DNA from: Anastatus disparis
Taxonomy: Eukaryota; Arthropoda; Insecta; Hymenoptera; Eupelmidae
Assembly (NCBI GenBank): GCA_017163975.1
Contig: JAFFSR010000242.1
Location: 4,923,001-4,987,000 of the forward strand
Length of the DNA: 64,000 nt
Direction: 5' to 3'
Every line of letters starts with the position of its first letter. The stretch's first letter is position 1. The notes below the pieces were generated by a model. It worked only from the letters and a program-made list of their open reading frames with translations, had not been told where the DNA came from and made no database searches. A program made the translations under genes and the position numbers. Below, in pieces: positions 23,501-37,241 of this stretch.

Positions 23501-26500
23501 TTGTTGAATTGTATTGAAAAATAAAACTTTAATAAATTTCAATTACAATTTTTATTGTTAACTCAAATATTTATGCATTATTCAATGTAAGCATTAGTCT
23601 AATCTAATTTCAATCATATGGCTAAGAAAATCCAAGTTTTTTATTTCACGAAATTATATGTGTATAAAATATTATTTCACAAATAAAATGACATCGTACG
23701 TACAACTTAAATAATAAAGAGAAAACTTGAGTGAACACAATGTCTCATTAGGCTACATTCTTGCTGCGTATAGAAACTCTATAACCGCACTTTAAGTGAC
23801 AAAAAGAATAAAAAATAGTAAAAAAAAGGAGTTATAAAAAGGACAAAGAAAGTGAAAAAAAAAAAGAAGAACTAGTCACACCTCGGTGAATCTAGAGACA
23901 AGATGAGCCCCAGCGAGACTTTGCATCATGAGAAGCTATGTATACGTAAGCGTCCTTACAACGAGTATAAGGGGGTGACCCCCATGACGATAGTAAAAAA
24001 CTTTTACAGTTCTTATAATTATGGGTAATTTAAGGTAATTAACGAGGCTGGACGCCAAGTCACGCTGGCAATTTTCTGAATAATATTTCCTAGGCTACGC
24101 GCGATAATATCACATTTCCTTTTTTAGTTTTCTTTTTTTTTCAACCCTTTCCCCTAGCTGCAAACCCTTTTGCCCACTAAGAGCTTATCTCTTACTTTCT
24201 CTCGTGTATTATCTATCTCGTTTCTTCTTATTCTTATTCTTAGTAAGCAGAGCCTTTTTTGGCCATTTAGTTATATACGTATAGAAGTAAAAAGATGAAC
24301 ACAAGCAAGTACTTGTGGCAGAAAATTAAGAGCCTACTAAGCGCTATCCGCTGGGACTCGTGCCGTAAGTTGGAAAATTTTCTTTGATTTAGCGACACTA
24401 AAGATTCGAAGAATAAACTGATCTCTCGGAGTCATAATCTCTTTCGGAGTTATTATATTTGTTGGAAAATCAATGATGCGCGGGTAAAATTATTAGAATG
24501 ATTATGCTCGAAAATTTCGACGAAAAAACGAGTTACAACAAATTTTTGACAATGCAAAATTAATTTCATAAATTTGTATTAAGATTTATTAAAATCAATA
24601 AATCAATTTAGGAATAGATCAATTAAAAAATTACCTTTCTTAAAATAGAAAGAAAAATATATTGAAAAATAGGAATCACAATGAAAATGATCTTTATTAA
24701 AATAATTGAATTCTCATAGGCAGTACATTATTCTTTGAATAGAGAAAAAAATCCATATTTAAAGGCACATTCGTATTAACAACATCCTTTCTTTTTTCAA
24801 GCTCACGAAATAGATTGAATGACCCTGCGGGCTTAACATATCGCTCCTGCGTACTTTCTTCTTTTCTTCTCTTATGACTTTTTCATTTACAAATGGTATT
24901 TCTTTTTAGACGGAACTTTCAATTTGCTTAGACGTTTGCTTTTTTCCAACGCGCAACAAGAGAGAGAGTATACACGTTCTCTTATATAACGTAAAAAAAA
25001 GAGAACAGCGGTAAATAGCAAAGTGAACAATTTATTTTCGAAGTGAAGGGGGAAAAGGAGAACGAGAAAGATGGAAAAATGAAAAAAAAAGGAAAATATA
25101 TAATTCCATTGCTTTTTCGAATGTTCCGAAGATCAAAGTCAGATGGTTTAGCTTGTTAATCGAACGTTTGCGCTCGAATGTTGCTTATGTACGTATATGT
25201 AACGTGCACACGTGCGGTAAATGTTTGTACAGTTGTGAAGCAAAATTGAAATTTTTATATATGACACTCTTCGTCACTCGCGTAAAAAAATGCAAAGCGA
25301 AACAGGAAGATTCGATTAAGGAAGAGATAAAAGAGTATTTCAGTACACATGATATATCTACCGGTATAAACAAGAGCTAAGCGCGTTGTTTACGTATGTA
25401 ATCGCAGGGAAACTTCAATATTTTACAAGTGCAGTGTAATTTCTATTTAATTCTTTTTAAATGTAGATATTATCTGTCAATATTTTGCAGAAATAATAAC
25501 TCGTTATTCAAATGTAAATATCATTTTCATTTGTGCCTCATTTTTTTTTTTAAACTTTCAAAAGATTTTAAATAAAAATTTATTATCATATAAAAATATT
25601 GTATTGTTTTACATATACAGTTTTTTTTATTAAACAATTAGTTAAACCAAATATATAAAATACACATTTTGAAAGATAGAACATTTTCACCTATCACATT
25701 ACTTTTCAGAAATTTGAAAAAAAAAAGAAATACATATATACATAAATACATAAAAAAATTATAAATGGACCTACAACAGATAAAAGTATTGTAATAAAAT
25801 TAAATAATAAAATTAAAAGCATAAACAGCAAGAATAAAAGTTATTTTTCTAAATTCATACTGCGTTTTAACGCGATACACCTCTCTCTGTCCTGTTTGTC
25901 GCAATTCAGTGTCTCGAAATTAAAGCTAAGATTTAATTTCTGATTAAAACATCGCGCCGCTGCTCTCGTAGCTCTGCGATCTTGGCAGAACAATCTAGCT
26001 TGGTACTGCTAGCTTGTGACTGACAGAAAACTCTGGCGAGCAATTCTTCGAGACGGAAAGGTCCAGCATACGAATCGCCTGTTTAGCTTGGGACGAAGCT
26101 TTTCTAGTTTTCCACTTTAACAAAGAGTCGTATAACTTTTCTCATTTTGTTGCTTTTTATTTTTGGAATGACGAGATTTACATCTTGTACTAAATTAATC
26201 TTGTTTTTTAGTATTGTTTCAAATTATTGTCTTTATTAATATTGTTTTTTTATTTTTAATGTTTTCAGAAACAATGAATTCATGATGCAGTATTTTTTTA
26301 TTACCAAAAATCAATTCGTAATAAGTTTGATTTAAACCTTTAAGTGACGGTTAAATTATAAATTAGAGTTTAAAAAGCTCTATGATGTTTTTGAAAGAAT
26401 GAGTGATTTTTTTATTTTTCCATGAATTTTATTTATTTTTTTTTTTTTTGGTGTTTTAATAATGAAACTTAAGTTTATACGCCATGTCATTCTTCAGAAA

Positions 26501-27585
26501 AAACCTTAAGGAATATATGAAAAAATTTAGAAATGAAAATATTAATAATTAAATTTTGATGTGTGTCATTAAAGAGTTAATCCAATATTTAAATAATTAG
26601 ATTTCAAACTTCAAAATAATGCAAATATATTTATTCGCATTAATTTTTGTTTCATGAAATACAGACATGATCCAGATGAAATCTAATAAATAACTGTCAT
26701 GTTATCTGTATAAGAAAACAATCATACTTGAACATTAAATGCATAGCATAAATTATTTAACCACATTAAAAATCCTTCGTTTACAGATGACGAGCATAAA
26801 AAGGCATTACTTATAGAATTAGCATTTGTTATATCGTAAGGGGCTTTCTAAGTTGTTGACTATAGTGAAAGGTGCATTTAACTCGTCCGTTAACGAAGCG
26901 CATACTTAAAGGGGTATATATACACCCAAAAACATGCTATCTTTCTTTATGGTCGCGTTGTTTCGAAAATATCAAGAAACGAAGTGTCAGAAGCAAAACT
27001 TAAACCTTGCGCGCTCTCACAGTTCATATTCTTTTCGATGTCAGGGACAGTACGTATATAACATAAATATGTATGTATATATATTTCTTTAAGTTTTAAC
27101 CTTTTCCCCCCATTTAAGTTTCAAACGAAGCGTGATGGCATTTGAACAGCAAATTACGTCCCTCTGCTGCTGCTGCCGCTGCTGTGTTGAACGGGTAAAA
27201 CGCGTCGACAGGGCAGTAGAGCGAATTGTTGGCCTGGTATCTTTTTTTACTCTTTTTTTTTTTAGAGAGAAGAGATAACGTTTGGAATCCTTAATTTTTG
27301 GCACGCGTTCTGGGATGGTCATGTAATACTTGCAACGGACAAAGCTTTTCTCGCTTTTCGCTTACTAAATTTCATAATGGAATGTACATGTAGAAAGATT
27401 TGCTTATATTTGGAAAATATTAATGGGACGTTATTTTGTTGAGCTTGAAATTTGCTTGTGCATAAAATGCAGCGTTGTTGTTGATATTTTTAAAATTCGC
27501 GTTTTTAAATGAGTTATTTTAATTTATAAAATATAAATAATTTTTCTTTGATGTTTGTTTTAGAAATTAAGTATTTTAATATTCT
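20561..27585. other. Intergenic stretch, no gene seen
   Basis: Alternating AT-rich DNA and CT/GA-rich stretches (for example 21.4-22.2 kb with TATATGTATATG and TCTCTC runs). Complex islands lie at about 23080-23170 (TTGTCAAGCATTAG..GCTCTTGGCTGGCAAACC), 24000-24110 (TATGGGTAATTTAAGGTAAT) and 25860-26110. Open frames of 60-135 codons are low-complexity or overlap on both strands. I recognise no exon. Confidence 0.4.
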
Positions 27586-27591
27586 AATGTG

Positions 27592-27800
27592 AGGTCTCTC
27601 AGTGGCTCAGTTGGTAGAGCGATGGATTCGTAATCTTGAGGATCCGAGTTCGAATCCCGCTCTCGGCGGCCGATTGACATAAGCACCACTGTATGTTACA
27701 TGTGCTTTGTTTACAAACACACTGAGAAACCTCCGTTGCTAATTAGCCATCTCAATGATGGCATAAATACAGCAGCGTTAAATAAACTAAAAAAAAAAGA
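27592..27800 (+). mobile_element. tRNA-derived SINE, copy 1
   Basis: The head resembles a tRNA. The A box is TGGCTCAGTTGG at 27603-27614, the D stem GCTC/GAGC, the anticodon loop TTCGTAA (anticodon CGT, Thr-like), and the B box AGTTCGAATCC at 27647-27657. The acceptor ends do not pair, and about 120 bp of unrelated body follows (CATGTGCTTTGTT, CGTTGCTAATTAGC), ending GTTAAATAAA plus an A-rich tail. Two further copies share head, body and tail. It would be transcribed by RNA polymerase III and moved by LINE enzymes in trans. Confidence 0.85.
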
Positions 27801-30800
27801 AATATCTTGTTTTTATGTATTCTTTATTATTAATTTTTTTAGAAATTCGTTAACTTATTCAAATAGACTATGATATTTTTATTTCTGATGATTGTTTTAA
27901 TAAAGCTTTACAATTTTAATAATAGTAAAAAAAAACACTTCCGGCATTGAATTTAGATATATAAATTAATAATTACCATCCAAAATTAAAATAATTAAAA
28001 AACTTTTGAAGCTAATTAAACTAAAATGTACAAATGAAATCTAGTTTTATTTAAAAGACGATAAAAATAATGAAAAATGAGAATGATTTAAAATAAAATG
28101 TTAATGCTCTTAATTGATAAACGTCTTAATTCAAGCGATACTATTAATTTTCAAGTCAACTACTCTTGAATTCACCTTTCCATTCGTATCACAAGATTCA
28201 TTAATCCACACAAACTCTCACTTTCTCTCTCTCTCACTTTCCAGCTTGACATATATACACAAACCTCCTCAATTTGAACTCGCGGTTAAACTCGCTAATG
28301 ATTTTCAAATTAACTCGGCACTATACGTTTCAAAAGCAAGACAAAATGATTCTGTCAGCCGTGCCTCGTTTCTCTCTCTCTCTCTCCCTTTTCTCCCGCC
28401 AAGCTTTATGTAACGCGTCACTAAACGGATGCAAGTAGTATATATGTACGCACATACATACAGATATACTTACCGGCTTGTTTAAGCCTAGGGTGAGAGC
28501 GAGTAAGAAAGAGAAAGAGCGAGAGAGAAGAGTTACGTAGCGGGCTAGCGAAGCGTACCAAAGCGGAGGTACATAGAGAGAGAGAGAGAGAGAGAGAGAG
28601 TTGGGTGGTGACGTTGACTAATGATGGTGGTGAGGGTGAGATAGAAAGCATACACTCGAGTTTCTAACCCAAACCTGTTGCACCTTCTCCCCCTCCCCCT
28701 CCTTGCACCCCCTACCTTTCACCAATAAACCCCGTCAAACTGAAGCGAGACTCAACTCTCTCTCTCTCTCTCTCTCTCTTTCTACCGAGCTATATAGCCT
28801 TTTCTGCTAAATAGAATCGCTGTCTTTTCTCCTCGACAGCCTGTCCTCTGACTTCTCTATCCTTTTCATTCCTCTGTATATATATGTGCTATCACTCTTA
28901 CACTTTGACATCCGATGCGCGCTCACGGGTTAAACGATTTGTTCGATCTATATATACATATAACATTCGATATATATACATACGTGAATATACGTATATA
29001 AAAAAAAAAGACAAGCGTGAAATAGTCGACGTATATAAAGGTGATGTATATACAGTGATGTATACGCTATATAGTGATTCGACGTGTGCACGAGAGAGAA
29101 AGAGCAAACGGATGGCAGATAACGCGAGGAGAGAGAAAACGCGCGGATTTACACGAGTCTCTCTCGCGAGTGAGATATTTCACTCTAACGCTTCCGCGAG
29201 TTAGGCGTTGACAAACGACTTAGTTTACACGGACACAAAGCTTTTTACTCATACCCAACGTTAGTCCCAGCTATTTTTGGCATGTTCCTCTATTTTTTTT
29301 TTTTTTTTTGCCTTTTTTTTATTATTGTTTTTTTTTTGCAAGGGAAAACGAGTTGCTAGTAGATTTTAGTGCTACGCGGAGCTTTCGAAAATATGTTTTG
29401 CAGTCGGGCTTGATGGATTTGATGGGAGATTTGTGAGGGGTATTGTTAGGATTTAAGAATAAATTTGTCACAATTATTTAACTATGGCTTTTCTTTTTTT
29501 AATAAAAAAAACTGTGCTATTTTAAATTTTTATGAATGAAAATTTTAAATGAAGTTTAGAATTAATTTTTTTAATAATTATCAATAAAAATATGAAAATT
29601 ACTTTTTTGATGTTTTTAAAAAGTGTTATGTAGTACAGCCATTTATTGTTTTCTTTGTGAAAAAACAATAAGTAGCCATTAAGTGATCAGAAAAAGCTTT
29701 GGGGAAATAAATTAAAGAATTTTCAAAACAACAACATTAAAATTAATCAGTGTCGATTTTATTGACTCTTTCAAGATTTTATTGACTATTTAAATTTCTT
29801 AAGAACAACATCTTGTAAATGAATGAATTTTTTTGTATAATAAAGAGATCAATTATTGTGCATAAAAAAATTTTCAATTAAATTTCAAATTATAAAAATA
29901 TAGGAACATGAATTTATTTAATTCAAGAAGTATTTAATTTAATTCGCACAGTTTTGTATTACATCGATTTCATATTTCACAAAATTAAAATTTCATTCTA
30001 TTTTGTTGATTTTATTTGTGTATGAAGAAAATTGAATATTTTAATAAAGATAAAGAAATTTAAAAAAAATTAAATTGAAGTGATTAAAATTCTATCATGA
30101 AATCCAGTAGCTTCAAAATATGAGATGAGTATAATTTGAACGGTTAATCTTGGATCTTTCGATATACAGGGATGCCAAGTGCCACATACGGGACTGATCC
30201 TTCTGCGCGTGAAATTTTTCTGTCCTTTCATTCGGTTTCTGTGAAGCGTGTGCTTTTATACGATCGTAAGACGAGTGTGGTCAGGTGGAAAATTGTCTGA
30301 TTATTCGCGACTAGATAAAGAGAGCTTCCTCTTCTCTTCACGCTGGGTGTGTCGCTTCGAGAAAGGACAGAATAATGAAAAAAAAAAATAAGAAAATAAG
30401 TGAAAGAGAGAAAAGAAGAAATAGATGGAAGAACGAAGGATGAAAAGAAGGTTCATCCAACGACGGATGACCCTTGAGTATCCTTCAAAGCTTGAGATTC
30501 AATCCCAGAGGCAAGAGAAAAAAGCTCTCTCTCACTCTCTCTTGGCGCAAAATAATCATCCGGTAGTAGCAGCAGCAGCAGCAACGCCTTCGCTTGCAGC
30601 TTGTGCTTCTCGACGCCTTCACGGATGTCCGACACCTTATTCTCACTCTTTCGTATATATACAAGTACCTTCGATACGAAAGATGAATTTTCTCTCCACT
30701 CTCGCTTATTATAACATCAATACGATGGAAACTAGAATTTCGTCCTCATGATCGTGTTTCGTGTACAAGTAGAAAAATGTGTTAGAGAAGAGATACTTGA

Positions 30801-33800
30801 TCCTTTCATCCAAATAATGCAAGCGTCGTGGACAGCAGTTCGAGAAAATCTTCTGTTACTTGAAGGTCTTAGGGACTACAAAAATTAAAACATGAAATTG
30901 ATGTTTTTCGTTAAATATACCGATTTTTTTAAAGTGTACATATTTGGTTTACACTAACGATTATGTCCATTTTATAATTTAAAAATTTTATTTTAAACTG
31001 AACATATTAATATTCATAAAAATTAGGTATACACTCGAAAATTCCTTATTTTATACACTTACTCTAAATATCTTCAAAAGGATTTAAAAAAACTTATTTC
31101 TTGAAACTGATCCTTTTGATATTCAAAATAATAACATTGATATATTACAACAGTTAAGCATCGCGTTTACGATATTAAACAGTCTACAATACAGCCCGAA
31201 TATTCTCTTGTTTCATCGAAAAGCTCGCAGGCGAAAAGTATATCTACACAGACAAAACTCGCGGCTTGCTCCGTAGAGAAGCTTTTTCGTTCCGTAATCA
31301 TAATCCCCATTGTTGTCAGGCTATATAGTTATATCTCTCTCTTGTACGTTATACCTTAAAACTAAAGCTCTTTTCTAACAAATCCACCCGCCTCATTTAG
31401 CTCTCTCTCCTCCACACGGAGGGAGTTAAGGATTAGTAAATACTACTGGCTTGAAAAGCTCTCTTATATACATGTATATGTATATACAATGTGTACGGGG
31501 GCGTATACTCATCTCTGACCACGTACACTACTCGAGCGTATATGCTAATTCTTATGACTACGTTTATCGTGTATAATAAGCATGCGACTCGACACAGCGC
31601 ATACACTCAACATTAAGCACGGAAAACAATGCGAGAGAAGCGAGAGAGAGTAAAAAAATATCATGGGATGATGCTTGATTATTGTCGCCGAGGGTTAGGT
31701 GGAGACTGTGGATATACAAGATTTTTCGAGACCAGCTTATGTTTTTGGTAGTGTAATAGTGGATTCTGATGGATAAAAAGCTGAGTTATGGTAAGAATGT
31801 TTTAAAAGATTAACTAATTTATAATTTAGTTGTATAACAAAATGATTTATCTAAATGTAATCATTCAATTTTTTATTTTTCATTAATGTCATATACATAG
31901 AAATAATAATAAACTTTTGGAATAAATTAAATTTTGATTTAATTGACACAAAAAAGATGAAAAATCAATTTTTATTCTAAATATTATGCTTATATAAGAT
32001 ATTATTCATTAAAAAAATTATTCTAAAATTGTTGATTAAATATTTACTGAAATATTTCCAAAATCGTTAGAAACAAATTAACTCCTAATAAATTTATTCA
32101 ACGTCCTTCAAACGATCAATGGATTCACGATCCATCACTATTCAACGACTCAATAACCTAGCCGTAACGAGAAAATAAATCCTCTGTTTAAAAAAACAAG
32201 CAAAAAAAAAAAAAAAACTAAAACGAAGAGAGCTTTAGCCAATAAAAAAAAGTGACTCGCACTTTCGACTCGATGAGGTTGTACGGGTGCTTTAATTCGG
32301 GATAACGAACCTTTCCCATCTCTGTCTCGTCACTCTTGCTTCTCGTATGCTTACACACATAGAGAGAGAGAGAGGGAAAGATGGAGAGAGTATATGTGTA
32401 AAAGAGAAAGACAGAAGGTAGAACACGAAGCTTGCGGAGGATTGCACTCTAGCGGCAGACACATAGAGAGATAGAGAGAAGCTACTACTATATACCGGCT
32501 GGCTGGCTGCTGCTGGTACTAGTGCTGCAGTATAGCAGCTAGTAGTATAGCACAACGATTCACCTTCCCAGCCATCAGTCAATCGGAAATGCACTCGTTC
32601 GTCGTAGATAAACGGACGTGCAGGGGCTTTATGGGCCACCTGTTGCATGTAGCTTTAGCTCTCTCTTTCTCTCTCTCTCCCCGACACGCCATACACCACC
32701 GCGTGTGCGTTTCTCTCGTACTCTCTCTCTCTCTCTCTCTCTCTCGCTCTCTATATATATATATACATATTTATATGGAGAAAATATATACATATACTTG
32801 TAGGTAAAAGTCTTAGTGAGTCGAACTTTTAGATATCGCGAAATTCATAAAAACGAAAAAGATTTTATAGAAAAAGAAGTGCTATTTCTTATTTTTTGAG
32901 ATAAGTTAAAGAATAAGTCAGTCTAGTATATGCTTATTCATTCAAATAATGAATTTTGGTTTATCGCGTTTAAAAATTAATTTAAATTAGGTTTTATACA
33001 TTTAACATATTATAATTTTAACTAAGGAAGATTCTCAATTTGTAGCCCGTAAGTTAAAAATTATTTGTATAAAACAATTATCCTCTTTTCAATTCTCTTT
33101 TTATTCTTAATAAGTATAAGATTATATAAAAATAATCTAATAATCAAATAATTAAAAAATTCAATGATTTGCAAAAAAGGGAAAAAAGAGCTTTTTGAAA
33201 ATGTGATCTCCAAGAACAAAGCTCATTCATTGTATCGTTCGGCAGTCCAAGAATCCCGTTTAATCGGGATATCCTTAACCCGCTGGCAGTAGTCTAAGCA
33301 TGGAGGCAGAAAATGAGAAAGCACGAGCTATGCGAGACTGAGAGAGCGAGTATAAGGATTGGTGTAACGAAGCAAACGTCGTCGTCGGTTTAGATAGAAT
33401 CTATACCAGTTCTCATTCCCCTTAGTATTTAACTCTCTTAAAGTGCTATATAGCTAATCTGGCTGCTTCCTAATGTTAAATCTAAGCTTGCCAGTCGCGT
33501 TTCGTTTATGTATATACGTATATATACAGCATATTCTATATAAAGCCCTTGGTTAGGTTATATTACACTTATACCAGGCAGCTAGAAGTGATACTAAGCC
33601 AATGAGCAAACAGAAGTAAATCAAGATTGCACAGTGATTTGTGGCGACTGAGTTGCGCTGTTACTCTATGTATAACAGAGAAAATCTAATGCTATACATA
33701 TATACCTAATATCTATCTCTCCTTTGCCTTTAACTTTATACTATTACTATATGCCGGCTCTCTTATATACCTCCGGCAGTCGTGAAATTTCCAGTCTCCT

Positions 33801-35910
33801 CTCTCACTACGTGTGCTGTTGTATCCCACAAGTAGATAAAGCTGTTTCTCTCTCTCTCTCTCTCGCTCTTTCTCGAACCGGCAATAGCGATATTCACTGG
33901 CTCCTCTCTATTACCCCTTTCTATCTCGCTTGCTCCTATATATTACATAATGCGTCTAGATTTTCTCAAAACTCTACATTAGTTATTTCAATGTGTATGT
34001 AGATAGGTTTTGTTTTTCACGGTGGGGGCTATATACGAGCGTCAACGTTTAAATACCTACATTAAGCTTTAAACTATCTTAACGATGGATTATATTGTAA
34101 TATTGATTTGTTAGATTACTTTGCCTTTCCTTATCTCATTGAGGTTATACTGAAATTGATAATCTTCTAAGATATTGCTAATGTTGTAGAATTTACGATT
34201 GCGTATAGAAGTTAATTTACACTCGTATAAAATCACGAAATAAAAACTTGAAAAAATCAAAAACTATTTTATCTAAGGTTGATGAAATTATTCTATTTAT
34301 AGAAATTTTAAGCTAGATTTTAGATTTTGAGACGAATAAAGTATTTTTTTAGATATATTCTAATTTTTCATTGTACAAGTAATTTCTTTTATTTTATGAA
34401 ACTACGTTTTAATTCATTTATGGACATAAGGACACACTTAAATTTTTTTTATACAATGTTTATATGAAAAATTTAATTTGTAACATGTAATTAAAATATT
34501 TTGAAATTCAAAAATAAAAATCTTAAAGATAATTTGGAATTTTTAATTAAATTTTTTTCATACCAAGAATAAAAATTTTACGTCATTTACTTTTTTTATT
34601 CTTAGTTTGTTGTAATTATAGTTGGTTAGCAAATTTGCAATAAAATCCGAAATAGTCTAAATTTACACTTGAAATAGAAGCAAAAGATTGAAAAAATAAT
34701 GTATAAAATAAATATGTAATATTTGTGAAAAAGTCAAATTCTAGTATTGATTTAAAAAATATATCCACAACAAAACCATATAATTATGTAAGTTTGACAA
34801 AACAGCTTATTATAATAAATCGCTAAATTCTTTTAACTAAAAATAATACAATATATATATAAAAGAAATCCTTGTTTGATCAGTAGTATGAGAAGAAATT
34901 TCATTCTGAGAAAATTTTTATCCAACAACGTTCACATCTAACCTATGCGATTGAAGAGGCAGTTTTATCGGAAGATACGAGTAAAATCTTTATATATACT
35001 TTGCAGATTTGCGAGAGAAAAGAGAGAGAGAATTTTCATGTTAGCTTATATACTAGTTTTGGAAAAAGGTTTTTCGAGATTCAGAAGCAATCCGCGATCG
35101 GGTCCAGTTGTGGTGGTTGTGGAATTTATTTTATCGTTTCAAGAAAGAAGAAGAAGCTCAAAACCAGTATAGAATGACATTTCTCGTAACGAGATATAAA
35201 TTCCAACGGGTTCGACGGAAGTAAACAGAGCCATAAGTAATACGGACATCTTATGTGGCTCCCGTTCGCCCCTGTTTCGACCAAAATTTACTTCGTCTCT
35301 CTCTCTCTTTCTATGTTGCCATATCGTACGACGACGTCTTCACAATTGCGTACAGAAAAAAAATAGAGGATGAATTGGAATAATGCTATTGATAATAAAG
35401 TATGGGAAAAAAAAGAAATAAACTTCCAAGCTTTTTTTTCGATGGACTAATGAAAGTAGCTATTTTTTTAGAGAAGAATGGATTGTATCGATGGAATTTA
35501 TGACCAACAGAAATTAATAAATTGGAAAAAAGATTATGAATTATTTCTAACAGTAAATAACGTTCACTTTAATTGACAATTTATACCTCAAAATAATTTT
35601 TTATGAAAAATTTTTAAAATTCCAACACAAAAATTTACTATTAACATAAAAACTAAAGAAATATTATGTATTAAAAAAAATATGATGAACGAAAATGAAA
35701 AAATTTTGGTCTTATTTTTTTTGCATCAGTTGATAAAATTAATATCAACTACTTTCATATTATTTTTATATTGATTATTTACAGTAAAATTAAATATGAA
35801 TTATATCGATCGATACAAATTGAATATTATTCATAATCAACATTCTTCTTTAGTTCTAAAGCATCAAACACGCGCGTATTTACAAAATTTATAAGTCTAA
35901 AGAAATTGAG
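27801..35910. other. Intergenic, microsatellite-rich
   Basis: Contains (AG)n at 28574-28600, (TC)n at 28756-28780, poly-T at about 29292-29340, and (TC)n at 32721-32745 followed by a TA run. Complex islands occur at about 30160-30300 and 33230-33310 (CCCGTTTAATCGGGATA). All longer frames (28.1-28.4, 30.4-30.75, 32.3-32.8 kb) are driven by simple repeats or have overlapping frames on both strands. No gene supported. Confidence 0.4.
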
Positions 35911-35914
35911 TTTT

Positions 35915-35933
35915 CCGCCAGTAGGTGGCAGTA
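35915..35933 (+). promoter_or_regulatory. Match to CTCF insulator-site core
   Basis: Bases 35917-35933 read GCCAGTAGGTGGCAGTA, matching every position of the known CTCF core consensus RCCASYAGRKGGCRSYV. CTCF is conserved in insects and marks chromatin boundaries. A single exact match in 64 kb is suggestive; occupancy is unknown. Confidence 0.55.
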
Positions 35934-37040
35934 AAGTTCAGTAGCAGCTTGTCGAAAGCTACGAAAATCAAGTGTCGCAATTCTCTCGTAGTAAGCTTAA
36001 TATATTTCATAATTTAAAGGTAATCATCGTATGAAATCAAATTTGTTATTTTTAATAATTTATGTATAAATTCAAAGAGAAAAATCATTACTATAAATCT
36101 AGATTTAAAAACATTCCATTTTTTTTCTTTATCAACAAATTTATTTAAACAATGTTACTTTTAATTGGTATTATTTATTCATAATACATTTAAAAACAAA
36201 AATATTCCACACGTTGAATATATACGACCAAATGTCGCGTACGTGCAAAATTAAACACAACATGCTGACATAAGAATTTGAACTTTCGTATACATACGCA
36301 AACATATCTTTGCGGCCTGTTTTTCCATCTCTCTCTTTCGATCGCCCGACGCGCATATAATTCGTAATTCAGAAAAATCGTGTGAGTTTTCCAGAGCTTT
36401 CGTCGACTTAGAACGTTCGGATATAGATAGGGTAAAAAAGACGGGTAATTCGATCGTTTGTATTCGGTGTTCGCGACGTTCTCTTCTCCCAAAATTCGCG
36501 CAACGCTTTTATATATATATAGATATATACGCATACAACGAAAGGTTTCGTCGTCAGTATTTTTCGAAGGAAAAAAAACCTTTTTTTTGCTTTCCTTTTT
36601 TTGAAAAAAAAAATCGAGAACAACTCCCCTACTCTCTTGTCATTTACGTTTATGAATGAAGAGGAATACAAGGTTTGGATACGAATCGAATGTTTCATAT
36701 AATGACGACATAAGATCTGATTTAGTTTGACGGTTATGATATTTCTTTTTTTTGCCTCTCATAATGAGAGATTTCTGGTTTTGTATACACGTGCTGTTTG
36801 AATTATATATTGTGATATATAAACACACGTATATTTTGTTTGATATTTATCGAATAAAACAATGTTTTTTTATGTCAAGTAGAAAAGTCAAAGTAGTGAT
36901 TATAAAAATATGGAACGATATAGAGTTCAATACTTTTTAAATTGTAGGTTGAACAAAAATTAGGAATCGATAAATCAAAAAAATATATGATGGACAAAAT
37001 CAAAATTAGTTAAATATTATGCTTAAAATATCATTTTCTA
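35934..37040. other. Intergenic, no gene seen
   Basis: AT-rich, with overlapping minus-strand frames at 36.2-36.8 kb that are interleaved in different phases and lack family features. A short TATATATA run lies near 36510. Nothing coding is supported. Confidence 0.35.
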
Positions 37041-37042
37041 TC

Positions 37043-37241
37043 GAGGTCGTCAGTGGCTCAGTCGGTAGAGCAACGGATTCGTAATCTCGAGGTTCCGAGT
37101 TCGATTACCGCTCTCGGCCGATTTATACAAGCACCACAGTACATCACATGTGCTTTGTTCATAAACACGCACTGATGACCTCCGTCGCTAATTAGCATCG
37201 TAATGATAGCTGAAATACAGTGACGTTAAATAAAATAAAAT
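37043..37241 (+). mobile_element. tRNA-derived SINE, copy 2
   Basis: Same head (GTGGCTCAGTCGGTAGAGC, anticodon loop TTCGTAA, box B GAGTTCGATTACC), same body (CACATGTGCTTTGTT, CCTCCGTCGCTAATTAGCAT) and same end (GTTAAATAAAATAAAAT) as the copy at 27592. The B box is degraded by one change, consistent with an old copy. Confidence 0.85.

Noticed and set aside
27592..27665. Functional tRNA-Thr gene
   Set aside because: The acceptor stem does not pair and the same head plus a 120-bp body recurs at two other sites, so it is a SINE.
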